A stretch of 64,000 nt of DNA from Kitasatospora paranensis (GCF_039544005.1 NZ_BAABKV010000001.1:3224001-3288000); one strand, 5' to 3'; counted from the stretch's first letter, positions 9,070-18,850 are shown. Numbers and translations: made by a program. Notes: a model not told the origin generated them from the letters alone.

Positions 9070-10136
9070 GCGCCGGGACCGCACCACAGGGCGGCGGGGC
9101 GCAGGCCGGGACCCGGTCGTCGGACGGCTCCGGCTCGGCCGGGGCAGCCGGCTCGGCCGGGGCAGCAGAGCCGGGCATCCTGGAGCTGGGCCTGCCGGAT
9201 CCGGTCCGCGACCCGTCGCTGCCCGCCCGGGTCCGGATCCACGAGGTCGGCCCGCGGGACGGCCTGCAGAACGAGGGCTCGCTCGTCCCCGTCGAGGTCA
9301 AGGCCGAGTTCATCACCCGCCTCGCGGCCGCCGGGCTGCGGACGGTGGAGGCCACCAGCTTCGTCCACCCGAAGTGGGTGCCCCAGCTCGCCGACGCCGA
9401 GGAGCTGATGCCCCGACTCGCCGGCCTGACGGAGCGCCACTCCGGGTTGCGACTCCCCGTCCTGGTCCCGAACGAGCGAGGGCTCGACCGGGCGCTGGCC
9501 CACCGGGTGACCGATGTCGCCGTGTTCGCGAGCGCCACCGAGACCTTCGCGCGGCGCAACCTCAACCGCTCCGCCGACGAGGCGATGGACATGTTCGCAC
9601 CGGTCGTCCGACGGGCGACCGAGGCGGGGGTGCCGGTCCGCGGGTACCTCTCGATGTGCTTCGGCGACCCCTGGGAGGGGCCGGTGCCGCAGGCGCAGGT
9701 GATCGGCTTCGGTGCCCGGCTGCTGGAGATGGGCTGCACCGAGCTCAGCCTGGGCGACACCATCGGCACCGCCACGGCGGGGCAGGTCACCGCGCTGCTC
9801 GACGGCTTCGCCGCCGCCGGGGTGCCGGTCGACCGGCTGGCCGTCCACTTTCACGACACGTACGGCCAAGCGCTGGCCAACACTCTCGCGGCGCTGCGGG
9901 CCGGGGTCACCGTGGTGGACGCCTCCGCGGGCGGCCTCGGCGGCTGCCCGTACGCGAAGAGCGCCACCGGCAATCTCGCGACCGAGGACCTGGTGTGGAT
10001 GCTCCACGGCCTCGGCATCGAGACCGGCGTCGACCTCGCCGCACTGGCCGCCGCCAGCGGCTGGATGGCCGGACAGCTCGGCCGGCCCAGCCCGTCCAGG
10101 GCAGTCCGGGCCCTGCTCGGGCCCTCCGGCACCTGA
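9066..10136 (+). CDS. hmgL: Hydroxymethylglutaryl-CoA lyase
   Basis: This 356-residue TIM-barrel enzyme splits HMG-CoA into acetoacetate and acetyl-CoA, the last step of leucine breakdown. The metal-site opening HEVGPRDGLQNE, the GDTIGTATAGQV motif (about 229) and the active-site loop GLGGCPYAKSATGN with its cysteine (about 291) are all present. I chose the GTG at 9066 because it overlaps the mccA stop in the coupled form GTGA; no other start fits the domain boundary. The first 45 residues or so are a Gly/Ser/Ala-rich tail not needed for the barrel. It is about 40-50 residues longer than the common 300-residue bacterial form because of that tail. Confidence 0.92.
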   Translation: MSAGTAPQGGGAQAGTRSSDGSGSAGAAGSAGAAEPGILELGLPDPVRDPSLPARVRIHEVGPRDGLQNEGSLVPVEVKAEFITRLAAAGLRTVEATSFVHPKWVPQLADAEELMPRLAGLTERHSGLRLPVLVPNERGLDRALAHRVTDVAVFASATETFARRNLNRSADEAMDMFAPVVRRATEAGVPVRGYLSMCFGDPWEGPVPQAQVIGFGARLLEMGCTELSLGDTIGTATAGQVTALLDGFAAAGVPVDRLAVHFHDTYGQALANTLAALRAGVTVVDASAGGLGGCPYAKSATGNLATEDLVWMLHGLGIETGVDLAALAAASGWMAGQLGRPSPSRAVRALLGPSGT

Positions 10137-10417
10137 GCCGCGACCACCCCTCGCCCCTCCCCGACCTCGACAGGGCGCACTCGACCGGAGCGCGCCCGCC
10201 CGACGCCCCACGCGCCCTCCGAAAGCCGCAAGCGCCGCCTCGACACCCTCGTACCGGCCCGCGATCCCGGACCGGTCCGCAAACCCGTACCGGCTCGAAG
10301 CCCCGCCCGGCTCCACACCGTTCACCACGCACCGACGAGCCCCTGCCGCTCCACTCCCACATCCCGGGCCCGACCGCAGGGCCGACGCCACAAGCGCACC
10401 GATCCAGGAGGATCACC

Positions 10418-11608
10418 ATGCTCGACCACCGACTGAGCACCGAGTACGAAGAACTGCGGCGCACCGTCGCGGAGTTCGCCAACGACCTCGTCGCTCCGAA
10501 GATCGGGGAGTTCTACGAGCAGGGCGAGTTCCCCTACGAGATCGTCCGCGAGATGGGCCGGATGGGCCTGTTCGGCCTGCCGTTCCCCGAGGAGTACGGC
10601 GGCATGGGCGGCGACTACGTCGCGCTCTGCATCGCACTGGAGGAACTGGCCCGGGTCGACTCGTCGGTGGCGATCACCCTGGAGGCGGCGGTCTCGCTCG
10701 GCGCGATGCCGATCCACCTGTTCGGCACCGAGGAGCAGAAGCGCACGTGGCTGCCCCGGCTGACCTCGGGCGAGATGCTCGGCGCGTTCGGGCTGACCGA
10801 GCCCGAGGGCGGCACGGACGCGGGGGCGACCCGCACCACGGCGCGCTACGACGCCGCCACCGACGAATGGGTGATCAACGGCACCAAGTGCTTCATCACC
10901 AACTCGGGCACGGACATCACCGGGCTCGTCACGGTGACGGCGCTGACCGAACCGACCACTCGTTCGAGTGAAGACGGTTCCGGGCTCTCGCCAACCCGTG
11001 AAATCTCCTCCATCATCGTGCCGACCGGGACACCCGGGTTCCAGGTCTCCAAGAAGTACTCCAAGGTCGGGTGGAACGCCTCCGACACCCGCGAACTCTC
11101 TTTCACTGACTGCCGCGTCCCCGCAGCCAACCTCCTCGGCGCCCAAGGCCGCGGGTACGCCCAGTTCCTGCGGATCCTCGACGAGGGGCGCATCGCCATC
11201 GCAGCCCTGGCCACCGGCCTGGCCCAGGGGTGTGTCGACCAGTCCATCGCCTATGCCGGTACGCGTCGCGCCTTCGGACGCACGATCGGCAGCAACCAGG
11301 TCATCCAGTTCAAGCTCGCCGACATGGAGATGCGCGCCCACACCGCCCGCCTGGCCTGGCGGGACGCCGCCTCCCGGCTGCTGCACTCCGAGCCGTTCAA
11401 GAAGGAGGCTGCGATCGCGAAGCTGTACGCGTCGGAGGCCGCCGTGGACAACGCACGCGAGGCGACCCAGATCCACGGTGGGTACGGCTTCATGAACGAG
11501 TTCCCCGTCGCCAGGTTCTGGCGCGACTGCAAGATCCTGGAGATCGGCGAGGGCACCTCGGAGGTCCAGCGCATGCTCATCGCGCGAGAGTTGGGCGTGA
11601 TCTCCTGA
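10418..11608 (+). CDS. acdH: Branched-chain acyl-CoA dehydrogenase (AcdH type)
   Basis: This 396-residue flavoprotein has the complete acyl-CoA dehydrogenase fold: N-terminal helices, a middle beta domain ([14 protein letters not shown]) and the C-terminal helical domain ([40 protein letters not shown]). AGGAGG 7 nt before the ATG fixes the start. It closes the mcc-hmgL operon, so leucine-derived isovaleryl-CoA is an obvious substrate. However, residue 378 or so in IGEGTSEV is Glu, the catalytic base position of short/medium-chain and isobutyryl-type enzymes; classical isovaleryl-CoA dehydrogenases have Ala or Gly there. S. coelicolor AcdH acts on several branched acyl-CoAs, which fits. A 281-base gap with no gene separates it from hmgL. 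Confidence 0.9.
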   Translation: MLDHRLSTEYEELRRTVAEFANDLVAPKIGEFYEQGEFPYEIVREMGRMGLFGLPFPEEYGGMGGDYVALCIALEELARVDSSVAITLEAAVSLGAMPIHLFGTEEQKRTWLPRLTSGEMLGAFGLTEPEGGTDAGATRTTARYDAATDEWVINGTKCFITNSGTDITGLVTVTALTEPTTRSSEDGSGLSPTREISSIIVPTGTPGFQVSKKYSKVGWNASDTRELSFTDCRVPAANLLGAQGRGYAQFLRILDEGRIAIAALATGLAQGCVDQSIAYAGTRRAFGRTIGSNQVIQFKLADMEMRAHTARLAWRDAASRLLHSEPFKKEAAIAKLYASEAAVDNAREATQIHGGYGFMNEFPVARFWRDCKILEIGEGTSEVQRMLIARELGVIS

Positions 11609-11640
11609 GGCACCCCGGCCCGGTCCCGTTCTGACGGGCC

Positions 11641-11669
11641 CGCTCGCAGGGCGGTCGGCTCTGCGAGCG
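11641..11669. terminator. Bidirectional hairpin between acdH and the stress protein gene
   Basis: CGCTCGCAG and CTGCGAGCG form a perfect 9-bp stem with an 11-nt loop. It lies between the convergent ends of acdH and the universal stress protein gene, so it can stop both transcripts. Confidence 0.6.
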
Positions 11670-11675
11670 AGTCCG

Positions 11676-12443
11676 TCAGGGGATCACGATCACCGGTCGG
11701 TTGGCGCGCCGCGCCAGCCGACCGGAGACCGAACCGAAGATCTTGCCGAGAAGGCCGTGCGTACTGCCGACGACGATCGCGTCGGCGGCGTACTCCCGGC
11801 CGACCTCCTCGATCTCGTGGCAGATGTCTCCACCGCGCTCCACCAGGATCCAGGGCACGCCGGCCAGGAAGTCGGCACAGGCGAGCTCCAGGCCGAGGAT
11901 CTCCGTACGGTGATCCGGCAGATCGACGAAGACGGGAGGTTCACACCCGGCCCAGACCGTGGCGGGCAACCGGTTCGCCACGTGCACGATCACCAGACCG
12001 CACTGCGAGCGCCGCGCCATGCCGACCGCGTAGGCGAGAGCCCGCTCGCTGGAGAGCGATCCGTCGAACCCGACGACCACCCCGTGCTGGAACACCGGGT
12101 CGCACGGGCGGAGCGCCTCTTCCTGGAGCACCGGGTCACCGTCCCCACCGGCACGACCCGTCACCGGGCTCTGTCCATCGGTCACTGCATCGCCCCCGTC
12201 ACCCGAGCCGCTACCGGAACCGGTACCAGCGGAATCTCCACGCCGTGCCCTTCCAGGTGCAGGTCTGCGCGACCGCTCGGCCCCACTCCCCTCCGTTGCC
12301 GCGGGCCTGTGCGCGGCACGCTGCTCGGACGCGCCCCGGGAGGAATCGTCCGGGTGCAGGGCACGGCCGTCATCCGCCGTCGCCGGTGCGCAAGCGGCAG
12401 TGACGTCAGCGGCGACAGGCAGAGGGGGCTCAAAACCAGCCAT
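11676..12443 (-). CDS. Universal stress protein (UspA domain) with disordered N-terminal extension
   Basis: Of 255 residues, the last 140 form one Usp domain. It starts at VVVGFDGSLSSERALAYAVG and ends with the nucleotide-binding signature GSTHGLLGKIFGSVSGRL and PVIVIP, so it should bind ATP. The first 110 residues are Gly/Ser/Asp-rich and look disordered; Usp proteins usually lack this. A purine-rich GCGAAGAG precedes the ATG. Substrate and partners are unknown. It is convergent with acdH and not part of that operon. Confidence 0.85.
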   Translation of the reverse strand: MAGFEPPLPVAADVTAACAPATADDGRALHPDDSSRGASEQRAAHRPAATEGSGAERSRRPAPGRARRGDSAGTGSGSGSGDGGDAVTDGQSPVTGRAGGDGDPVLQEEALRPCDPVFQHGVVVGFDGSLSSERALAYAVGMARRSQCGLVIVHVANRLPATVWAGCEPPVFVDLPDHRTEILGLELACADFLAGVPWILVERGGDICHEIEEVGREYAADAIVVGSTHGLLGKIFGSVSGRLARRANRPVIVIP

Positions 12444-13241
12444 GGCTCAAAGCTCTTCGCAGGAGGCGGGCCGACAGGACAGAACAGGGCTGCTCGGGCG
12501 ACAGGCTCACACACGGCACCGAGCCGGAATCCTCCGAGCACCACTGAACGTGACCTGTTCCCTCTCAGCGTACGACGAACACGGCACCCCAACCGGCAGC
12601 CGAGCCCCAGCAGGGCAAGGATCCCGCGAACGGCCCGCGTGCACCGCGGTGTGCGCGCCCCCGAGCATCGGCGGCCCATCCGCCACCGGGCAAGGAGGTT
12701 CACAGGAGCTTGACCGACAAACCCCGCCGAAGCAACAGGACGAACACACAACGTGACCCGACTGTCATCGACAGAACGGAACGGGCCCATGACCTGCGCG
12801 CCGACACCACGGACCGCACCATGCCCACGGCTCACACCACGCAGTACAGCCCATGCCGTCACACCGCCCGGCGCCGCACTGCGCCGCTGCGCGAAGTCGC
12901 ACCAGCGCACCTGCCTTCGCCTGCCCCTATGCCCGTTCCCGTTCCAGCCCCCGGGCCCGTTCCCAGACACCTTCCCCTGGCCGCGCCCAGCTCCGCCCCC
13001 GGACCTGGTCCCCTGCCTGCCCCCAGCTCCGCACCAAGGACGCAAACCATGCGCCCACGGTCTCGAATCCCCTGTCCACATGGCCGGCGTCGTCGATGCC
13101 CCGCCGCTGTACCCGCATCGCCCGCGGGCGACCCGCGCAGCCCCGCTGTGCCCCACCGACGGACCGGACAGGTCAGTCGCTCTCGGGAGTTGAGCAGTCA
13201 CCGTACGGATTCAGCCATTTCGCCGCTCCACCACGCCGCCT
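12444..13241. other. Long non-coding gap
   Basis: About 800 bases lie between the divergent stress-protein and HAD genes. Several frames are open here, but their translations are Arg/Pro-rich and without a recognisable domain, which is what shadow frames look like in such GC-rich DNA. A short hairpin CTGTC-ATC-GACAG is at 12762-12774. I see no RNA gene. The gap is long for this genome and could hide a small gene or an untranslated RNA. Confidence 0.4.
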
Positions 13242-13255
13242 TTGGCAATTGCCAA
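13242..13255. promoter_or_regulatory. Perfect 14-bp palindrome before the HAD gene
   Basis: TTGGCAATTGCCAA is a perfect palindrome 26 bp before the HAD start codon. Its AT-rich centre stands out in this GC-rich DNA. A regulator binding site is likely; I do not recognise which one. Confidence 0.5.
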
Positions 13256-13280
13256 GTGCATACGCACGAGCGCTGGCAGC

Positions 13281-14354
13281 ATGCAGGACATGCCGCTGCT
13301 GCTGTTCGATCTCGACAACACACTCCTGCCCAGGGACGCCGCCTTCCGGGCCTGGGCGCGGGACTTCCTGGCCGAACACCGGCTCCCCGCAGGGGACATC
13401 GACTGGTTCACCACCATCGACGGCAGCGGCTACGTACCGCGCAGCACCGTACTCGGCGCTGCGAAACGGCGCTACGGCCTGGACCACTCCCTCGACCTCC
13501 TGCTCGCCCACTACCGCCGCGGCATCAACGCCCACATCCACTGCCCGACTCCCCACATCGATGCCCTTCATGCGGCCCGGGCCTCCGGTTGGACGCTGGG
13601 CATCGTCAGCAACGGCGGCACCAGACCACAGCTGGAGAAGATCCGGCGCACCGGGCTCGGCCCGCTCGTCGACGGCTGGGTGATCTCGGAGGAGGCCGGC
13701 TGTGTGAAGCCGGACCCGCTGATCTTCGAGATCGCGGCGCAACGATGCGGCCTGCAGGCTTCGTCGGGCTGGGAGGCGGACACCTGGGTGATCGGCGACC
13801 ACGCCCCCGCCGACATCGCCGGCGCAGAGGTGGCGGGGCTGCGCAGCGTGTGGCTGCACCATGGTCGCCCCTGGGCCGAGTCCGGCTACCGGCCGACGCT
13901 GAGCGCCGCCGGACTGCCGGAGGCCGTCGGGCTCGCGCTGAGCGCGCGCAGCGCACCGTCCGCCGCCACCGTCCGGCGCGCCACCGCCGCCCGCGCCGAA
14001 GCGAACCACGGCCATGAGCGCGGGCGTGAGCACGAACACGGGTATCGGCACGCGGAGACCCACGGGACGGCCCGGTACAACCCGACCGCCAACCCGTCGA
14101 GTGTGCCCGCCGCCTGGGGTCGCCTTCCCGGGGCTTCGAAGGAGAGCAGTCGGAACGAGCCGGTCACTCCTCTCCGGTCCGCCGCGACGCCTGCCACCGC
14201 GGCCGCTGCCACGACCAAGGGAGCGGGAGCGGGAACGGGAACGGGAACGGGAGCGGGAACGGGAACGGGAGCGGGAGCGGGAGCGGGACCGGCGGCAACG
14301 GCACCAGTGGCCGTCGGACAGCACCAGGCAGTCGCACGCCAGTCGGCCGTCTAG
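13281..14354 (+). CDS. HAD-superfamily hydrolase with low-complexity C-terminal tail
   Basis: The first 215 residues form a HAD phosphatase: motif I FDLDNTLL with nucleophile and acid Asp, motif II IVSNGG, motif III Lys in KPDPLIFEI, and motif IV GDHAPADIAGA. It should hydrolyse a small phosphorylated compound; the substrate is unknown. The tail from about residue 230 is disordered and ends in alternating Gly-Ala/Gly-Thr residues encoded by a hexanucleotide repeat (14219-14290). ATG 13281 or ATG 13290 both precede the first strand; neither has a good Shine-Dalgarno sequence. It is convergent with the GNAT gene 56 bp away. Confidence 0.82.
   Translation: MQDMPLLLFDLDNTLLPRDAAFRAWARDFLAEHRLPAGDIDWFTTIDGSGYVPRSTVLGAAKRRYGLDHSLDLLLAHYRRGINAHIHCPTPHIDALHAARASGWTLGIVSNGGTRPQLEKIRRTGLGPLVDGWVISEEAGCVKPDPLIFEIAAQRCGLQASSGWEADTWVIGDHAPADIAGAEVAGLRSVWLHHGRPWAESGYRPTLSAAGLPEAVGLALSARSAPSAATVRRATAARAEANHGHERGREHEHGYRHAETHGTARYNPTANPSSVPAAWGRLPGASKESSRNEPVTPLRSAATPATAAAATTKGAGAGTGTGTGAGTGTGAGAGAGPAATAPVAVGQHQAVARQSAV
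14219..14290 (+). repeat. Hexanucleotide repeat in the HAD gene
   Basis: Eleven to twelve copies of GGGAGC/GGGAAC run in tandem in frame with the HAD gene, coding for Gly-Ala and Gly-Thr pairs. Copy number can change without breaking the frame. Confidence 0.85.
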
Positions 14355-14410
14355 CAACCGGCTGTACAGCAGCCAGCCGTGCAGGAACGGTCGGGTACGA
14401 GCCGGGCTCG

Positions 14411-15405
14411 CTACACGGTCAGCGCCGCCGGCGTCGCCGGGTAGCGCCACCAGCGGCTGACGCCCTGTTCGACGAAGCCGAGCCGGCGGTACAGCGGCTC
14501 CCCCAACAAGGTGGCCACCAGGGTGGCCACGCTCGCCGGATGGGCCTCCAGGGCGGCGGTCACCACCGCGCGACCGACTCCGCGCGACCGGAAGGCAGGC
14601 AGGGTGGCCACGGTGTAGATCCCCACCGTGGTGCCGTGCTCGTAGCTGACGCAGGCGCCGACCGCCTTACCGTCGATGCGGGCCGACCAGGCCCGGTAGC
14701 CGGGCACTGCCAGCAGTCCTGGCGGCAGCATCGTGCCCCGCGCGACGGGCCAACGGGCGGGCATCGGGAACCCTTCGATCAGCGTCTCCTCGACCTCGGC
14801 AAGGCCGTCCGCGTCGAGGGCCTCACCCACGTCGAGCCGACCGCCTTCGCCCCCGTCCCCAGCCTCAGCCCCAGCCCCAGCCCCAGCCGCACGCTGCCCT
14901 GAACCCGGCTCGGTCCCCCCGCCCCCTGGACCCCCGACCGCAGGGCTCCCACCCACGGCGCCCCCGCCCTCAACACTCCCCGTCAAGGGGGCGTCTCCCA
15001 CCAGCGTGGCGCGTCGGCCGTAGCACGGGATGCGCGGCCGGACGTCACGTCGGACGCCGGGTCCACCGGCCCCGTCTCACGGGTCATCACCGCCTGGCCG
15101 AGTGCCGCCTCGCAGCCGTGGGGCGTCAGGTCGAGCCGGCCGAAGGGGTCCTCCAGGCAGAGTCGCGCCGTCCGCCACTCGCGAAACAGCTCCAGCAACT
15201 CACCTGTCTGCTCACCTGGTTGACCGTCCGGTCGGGTGATCACAACCCGGTGGGCGTCCGAGTCGCCGCCCTCGCAGCGGACGGCCGTGAAGCCGGCCCG
15301 CTGCACGCTCTCCCAGCCGTTGACCGTGGCCTGGGCGACCCAGAAGGCTGCGGCGTTGTCGTTGGCCTGTTCGAGCCGGCTACGCATGTCCATGATGCCG
15401 ACCAT
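14411..15405 (-). CDS. GNAT-family N-acetyltransferase, one gene interrupted by a single-base gap
   Basis: Two overlapping frames together make one family-typical protein of about 331 residues. The N-terminal part (15405-14983) begins MVGIMDMRSRLEQANDNAAA. The C-terminal part holds the acetyl-CoA loop RSRGVGRAVVTAAL and the late GNAT strand EPLYRRLGFVEQGVSRWWRY. The first frame ends at a G run at 14987-14991 (read as C on the coding strand). One extra C there would give ETPPLTGS and join both parts with no other change. The junction is followed by a Gly/Ala-rich linker of about 40 residues. Substrate unknown. Read alone, the second frame would start at the ATG at 15001. Confidence 0.7.
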
Positions 15406-15811
15406 AACCGGCGGACAGGAGGCAGGTCCTGACCGCTCCTCCCCTGCGCAGGTGGGCTCACGACGGCGCACGGGCAAGTCCCGTGCGCCCTGTTTCGTAC
15501 CGCCTGTTTTCGGCCAATTTCGGTTTGGGCCCAGCTTGTTGGCCAAAGGCGCAGTCCAGAGCCGCCGGCGAGGGTCGCGGTTCCACAACGGCCTCGATCG
15601 GGTCGTGCGACAACAAGCCAGGCTTGCGCCCGCCCCCTTCCCAGAGGGGTCGACGGGTGCCACGCTTCGTGATCGAATGCATCACGCCAAATTGCCATGT
15701 CGACATAGCGTCGGATGGTGAACTTGTCACAACAGCAACGGTCCACCCAGTAGATTCGATCTTGGCGGACAGTGCACCGCCACACCACACCACCGAGGGG
15801 GCTGGAGCGCC
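15406..15811. promoter_or_regulatory. Divergent promoter region before adpA
   Basis: About 400 bases, richer in A and T than the flanks, separate the GNAT gene and adpA. Visible elements are an inverted repeat CGTGAT-N7-ATCACG (15668-15686), a palindrome ATGTCGACAT (15697-15706), and TGGCGTGATG on the minus strand (15689-15680), which matches the published AdpA consensus TGGCSNGWWY at nine of ten positions. Autoregulation by AdpA is known in Streptomyces. The assignment of these sites is inference. Confidence 0.45.
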
Positions 15812-17814
15812 TTGAGCAGGGTGAGCAGGAGCGACGCGGGTCCTGACGGCGGCCAGCCGCCGACCGGCTTCCCGGGCCGTGCCTCGAGAGCTGACGGGCT
15901 GGTACCCCGTGCAGCCACCGCCCTGTCGATGGGCTCCCTGCCAGCACACGCTTCGTCATCTCATGCTCAGTCAGCAGTCGGACCGACGTTGAACACGGCA
16001 GCGGGCGCGACCGCGGCCGGTGCCGCGACAGCCTCACCGATCGCCGGGGGCCCGACGCCCGACGGCACCCACGCCCACGGGCAGCCCTCCCGCCAGCCAC
16101 AGGCGCAGCAGCCCGTCGCCCACCCCTCGGCGAGCCACCTCTCGGCGAGCCATACGTCAGTGAGCCACCCCTCGGGGATCCACCCCGCCGGGAGCCACCC
16201 GTCGGCGAGTCACCCGTCAGCGAGTCACTCCTCGGCCGGCGGCGGCCCGTACACGCCGTCCGCCTCGCTCGGGTCCCTCTACTCGCCCGCACCGCGCAAG
16301 CTCTCCGGTCGTCGTCGGCGCGAGACGGTGGCGGTGCTGATCTTCGGCGGGGCGCCGATCTTCGAGAGCTCCATCCCGCTGTCGGTGTTCGGCGTGGACC
16401 GCCAGGACGCGGGGGTGCCCCGCTACCGCCTGCTCGTCTGCGCGGGCGAGGAGGGCCCGCTCGCCACCACCGGCGGCCTGACACTGACGGCGCCGTACGG
16501 CCTGGAGGCCCTGTCGCGGGCGGGCACCATCGTCGTCCCGGCCTGGCGGTCCATCTCCCAGCCGCCGCCGATGGAGGCGATCGCCGCCCTCCGCAAGGCC
16601 CACAACGAGGGTGCGCGGATCATCGGCCTGTGTACCGGCGCGTTCGTGCTCGCGGCGGCAGGGCTGCTGGACGGACGTCCGGCGACCACGCACTGGATGT
16701 ACGCACCGACCCTGGCCAAACGGTATCCGCGGGTCCACGTCGACCCGCGCGAACTGTTCGTGGACGACGGGGACGTCCTGACTTCGGCCGGCACCGCCGC
16801 CGGGATCGACCTCTGCCTCCACGTGGTGCGCACCGACCACGGCGCCGAGGCCGCCAACGCCCTCGCCCGCCGACTCGTGGTGCCCAACCGGCGCGGCGGC
16901 GGTCAGGCACAGTACATCGACCAGTCTTTACCGGAGGAGATCGGCAACGACCCCCTCGCCGAGGTCGTGACCTGGGCCCTGGAGAACCTGAACCAGCAGT
17001 TCGACGTCGAAGTCCTGGCCGCCCGCGCCTACATGAGCCGACGGACCTTCGACCGGCGGTTCCGCACGCTCACCGGCAGTGCCCCCTGCAGTGGCTGATC
17101 ACGCAGCGGGTCCTGCAGGCCCAACGCCTGCTGGAGACCTCCGACCTGTCGGTCGACGACGTCGCCCGACGCTGCGGATTCCGTTCACCGGTCGCCCTGC
17201 GCGGACACTTCCGCAGGCAGCTGGGTGTGTCGCCGGCTGCCTACCGGACGACCTACCGGGCCCGCCGTCCCGCCGGGCAGCTCGGTGCCGTGCCATCGCA
17301 GGCCGGGTCGGGCGAGCGCCCCGGCAGCGGCCCCGCCTTCCCCACCCCCGCGGGGCACCTCTCTCCCGCAGGGCACCTCGGCTCGCTGTCCTCCGGGCAG
17401 CCCGCCGCGGGTCAGGGCGCAGGCCACCCGTCGGCCGGCCACCCGGCGACAACCGGCGGCTCGCCGTCCGTCCCGCCGTCCGGCGCACCGTCCCCGGCAG
17501 CCAACGGCCACCTCACGGGACACCGCGTCACTCCCCGCCCGGCGCCGGCCCGGCAACTCAGGGCGGCGGACGGCGCAGGCCGAGCGCCCTCGTGCCGCCA
17601 CAGCCCGGACCGGGCACCGAACGGCGCCCCCGCCCGTCCACGATGGACCGGCCCACGTCCGACAGGCCCGTGTCCGACAGGTCTGCAACCGGCAGGCCCG
17701 CATCCGAAACCGGCAGGCCCGCATCCGAGCGACCGGCATCGGACCGGCCGGCATCGGACAGGTCCGCGCCGGATCGAAGCCCCTCCGACCGGCGCCCGCC
17801 CGACGGGCACCTGA
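15812..17814 (+). CDS. adpA: AdpA, AraC-family master regulator of development (frameshifted, TTA codon)
   Basis: AdpA switches on morphological development and secondary metabolism. From RKLSGRRRRETVAVLIF on, the protein matches AdpA closely: a DJ-1/PfpI-like dimerisation domain with IIGLCTGAFVLAAAG, then the AraC DNA-binding domain (AARAYMSRRTFDRRFRTLTG, then QRLLETSDLSVDDVARRCGF). Two features need care. The frame breaks at the C run 17082-17086; one more C would restore GSAPLQWLITQ, so this may be a base-calling error. A TTA codon at 16928-16930 lies in the linker, as in other AdpA genes, so translation should need the bldA tRNA. About 165 residues precede the conserved part and contain Ser-His-Pro repeats, unlike the short N-terminus usual in Streptomyces. 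TTG 15812, GTG 15821 and ATG 15929 are candidate starts. A long low-complexity tail follows the DNA-binding domain. Confidence 0.85.
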
Positions 17815-18118
17815 CGGATCAGCGTCGGACTGATCAGAACCCGCCGGACGGGCGTCGGGCGGACCGGCGGCCGGTCGAACACGCCGTCGCCGACGAGGAC
17901 GGGTACGACCAGCCGAGCGCCCGGGGCCGTGGCTCGGGCCGCCGCCCCGGTCACACCGAACCGCCGGAGGCGCCCGCCCCCGGTGCGGCCGCGCCGCACG
18001 GGGACAACCTTCGGGCGGGGACGGCCGACGACTCCGGGCCGGGCACTTCCCCGGCGCAGCACGGGTCGGCGGCCCGGCCGCTGTCCGGGTCGCGGGATCG
18101 CGCCGTAGGGTGAGTGGT

Positions 18119-18721
18119 GTGAATGACCGTCTGGTGTGGATCGACTGTGAGATGACCGGCCTCGACCTCGACAGGGATGCCCTGATCGAGGTCGCGGCGC
18201 TGGTCACGGATTCCGAGCTGAACATCCTCGGCGAGGGCGTGGACGTGGTGATCCGTCCGCCGGCCGAGGCGCTGGCCGGTATGCCGGAGGTGGTCCGCAC
18301 CATGCACACCACCTCGGGGCTGCTCGACGAGCTGGCCGACGGCATGTCCATGGCCGAGGCCGAGGAGCTGGTGCTGGGTTACATCCGCCAGCACGTACCG
18401 GAAGCCGGGAAGGCCCCGCTGTGCGGGAACTCCGTCGCGACCGACCGCGGCTTCCTCTCCAGGGACATGGCGCAGCTGGAGGCCCACCTGCACTACCGGA
18501 TCGTGGACGTCTCCTCGATCAAGGAGCTGTCGCGCCGGTGGTTCCCGCGGGCGTACTACAACAGCCCGAAGAAGGGCGGCAGCCACCGGGCGCTCGCGGA
18601 CATCCGCGAGAGCATCGCCGAACTGCGGTACTACCGCGAGGCGGTGTTCGTGCCGCAGCCCGGCCCGGACGGTGACACCGCCCGCGAGATCGCCGCACGG
18701 CACCAGCTGCCGACCGACTGA
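18119..18721 (+). CDS. ornA: Oligoribonuclease
   Basis: This 200-residue DEDDh 3'-5' exonuclease degrades RNA of two to five nucleotides, the last step of RNA turnover. Catalytic residues are visible in WIDCEMTG, in [11 protein letters not shown] and in [11 protein letters not shown] (His and Asp). ornA follows adpA in streptomycetes, which supports both assignments. I chose the GTG at 18119 because the family begins (M/V)[13 protein letters not shown] 18110 is an alternative. TAGGGT at 18106-18111, 7 nt before the GTG, would make a leaderless transcript. The 300 bases between adpA and ornA hold only low-complexity sequence. Confidence 0.93.
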   Translation: MNDRLVWIDCEMTGLDLDRDALIEVAALVTDSELNILGEGVDVVIRPPAEALAGMPEVVRTMHTTSGLLDELADGMSMAEAEELVLGYIRQHVPEAGKAPLCGNSVATDRGFLSRDMAQLEAHLHYRIVDVSSIKELSRRWFPRAYYNSPKKGGSHRALADIRESIAELRYYREAVFVPQPGPDGDTAREIAARHQLPTD

Positions 18722-18850
18722 CGCACCACCCGGCCGGGTGTGCCTCGCTCCGGATCCCCGTGGCGACGCCGCTCGCCCGGCCCGCCACGGGACGGTCCAC
18801 CCGGCCTCCACCCGGCCCGCACCCGGGCCTCCGGTCGGTCTTCGGAGACC

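Noticed and set aside
12182..13201. Minus-strand frame of 339 codons in the long gap
   Set aside because: Its composition is Arg/Gly-rich with no domain, and it overlaps the stress protein gene and a likely promoter region.
17082..17088. Programmed -1 frameshifting in adpA
   Set aside because: The site has no proper slippery heptamer plus stimulatory structure that I can identify, and the same kind of break occurs in ten unrelated genes. Base-calling error explains all at once.
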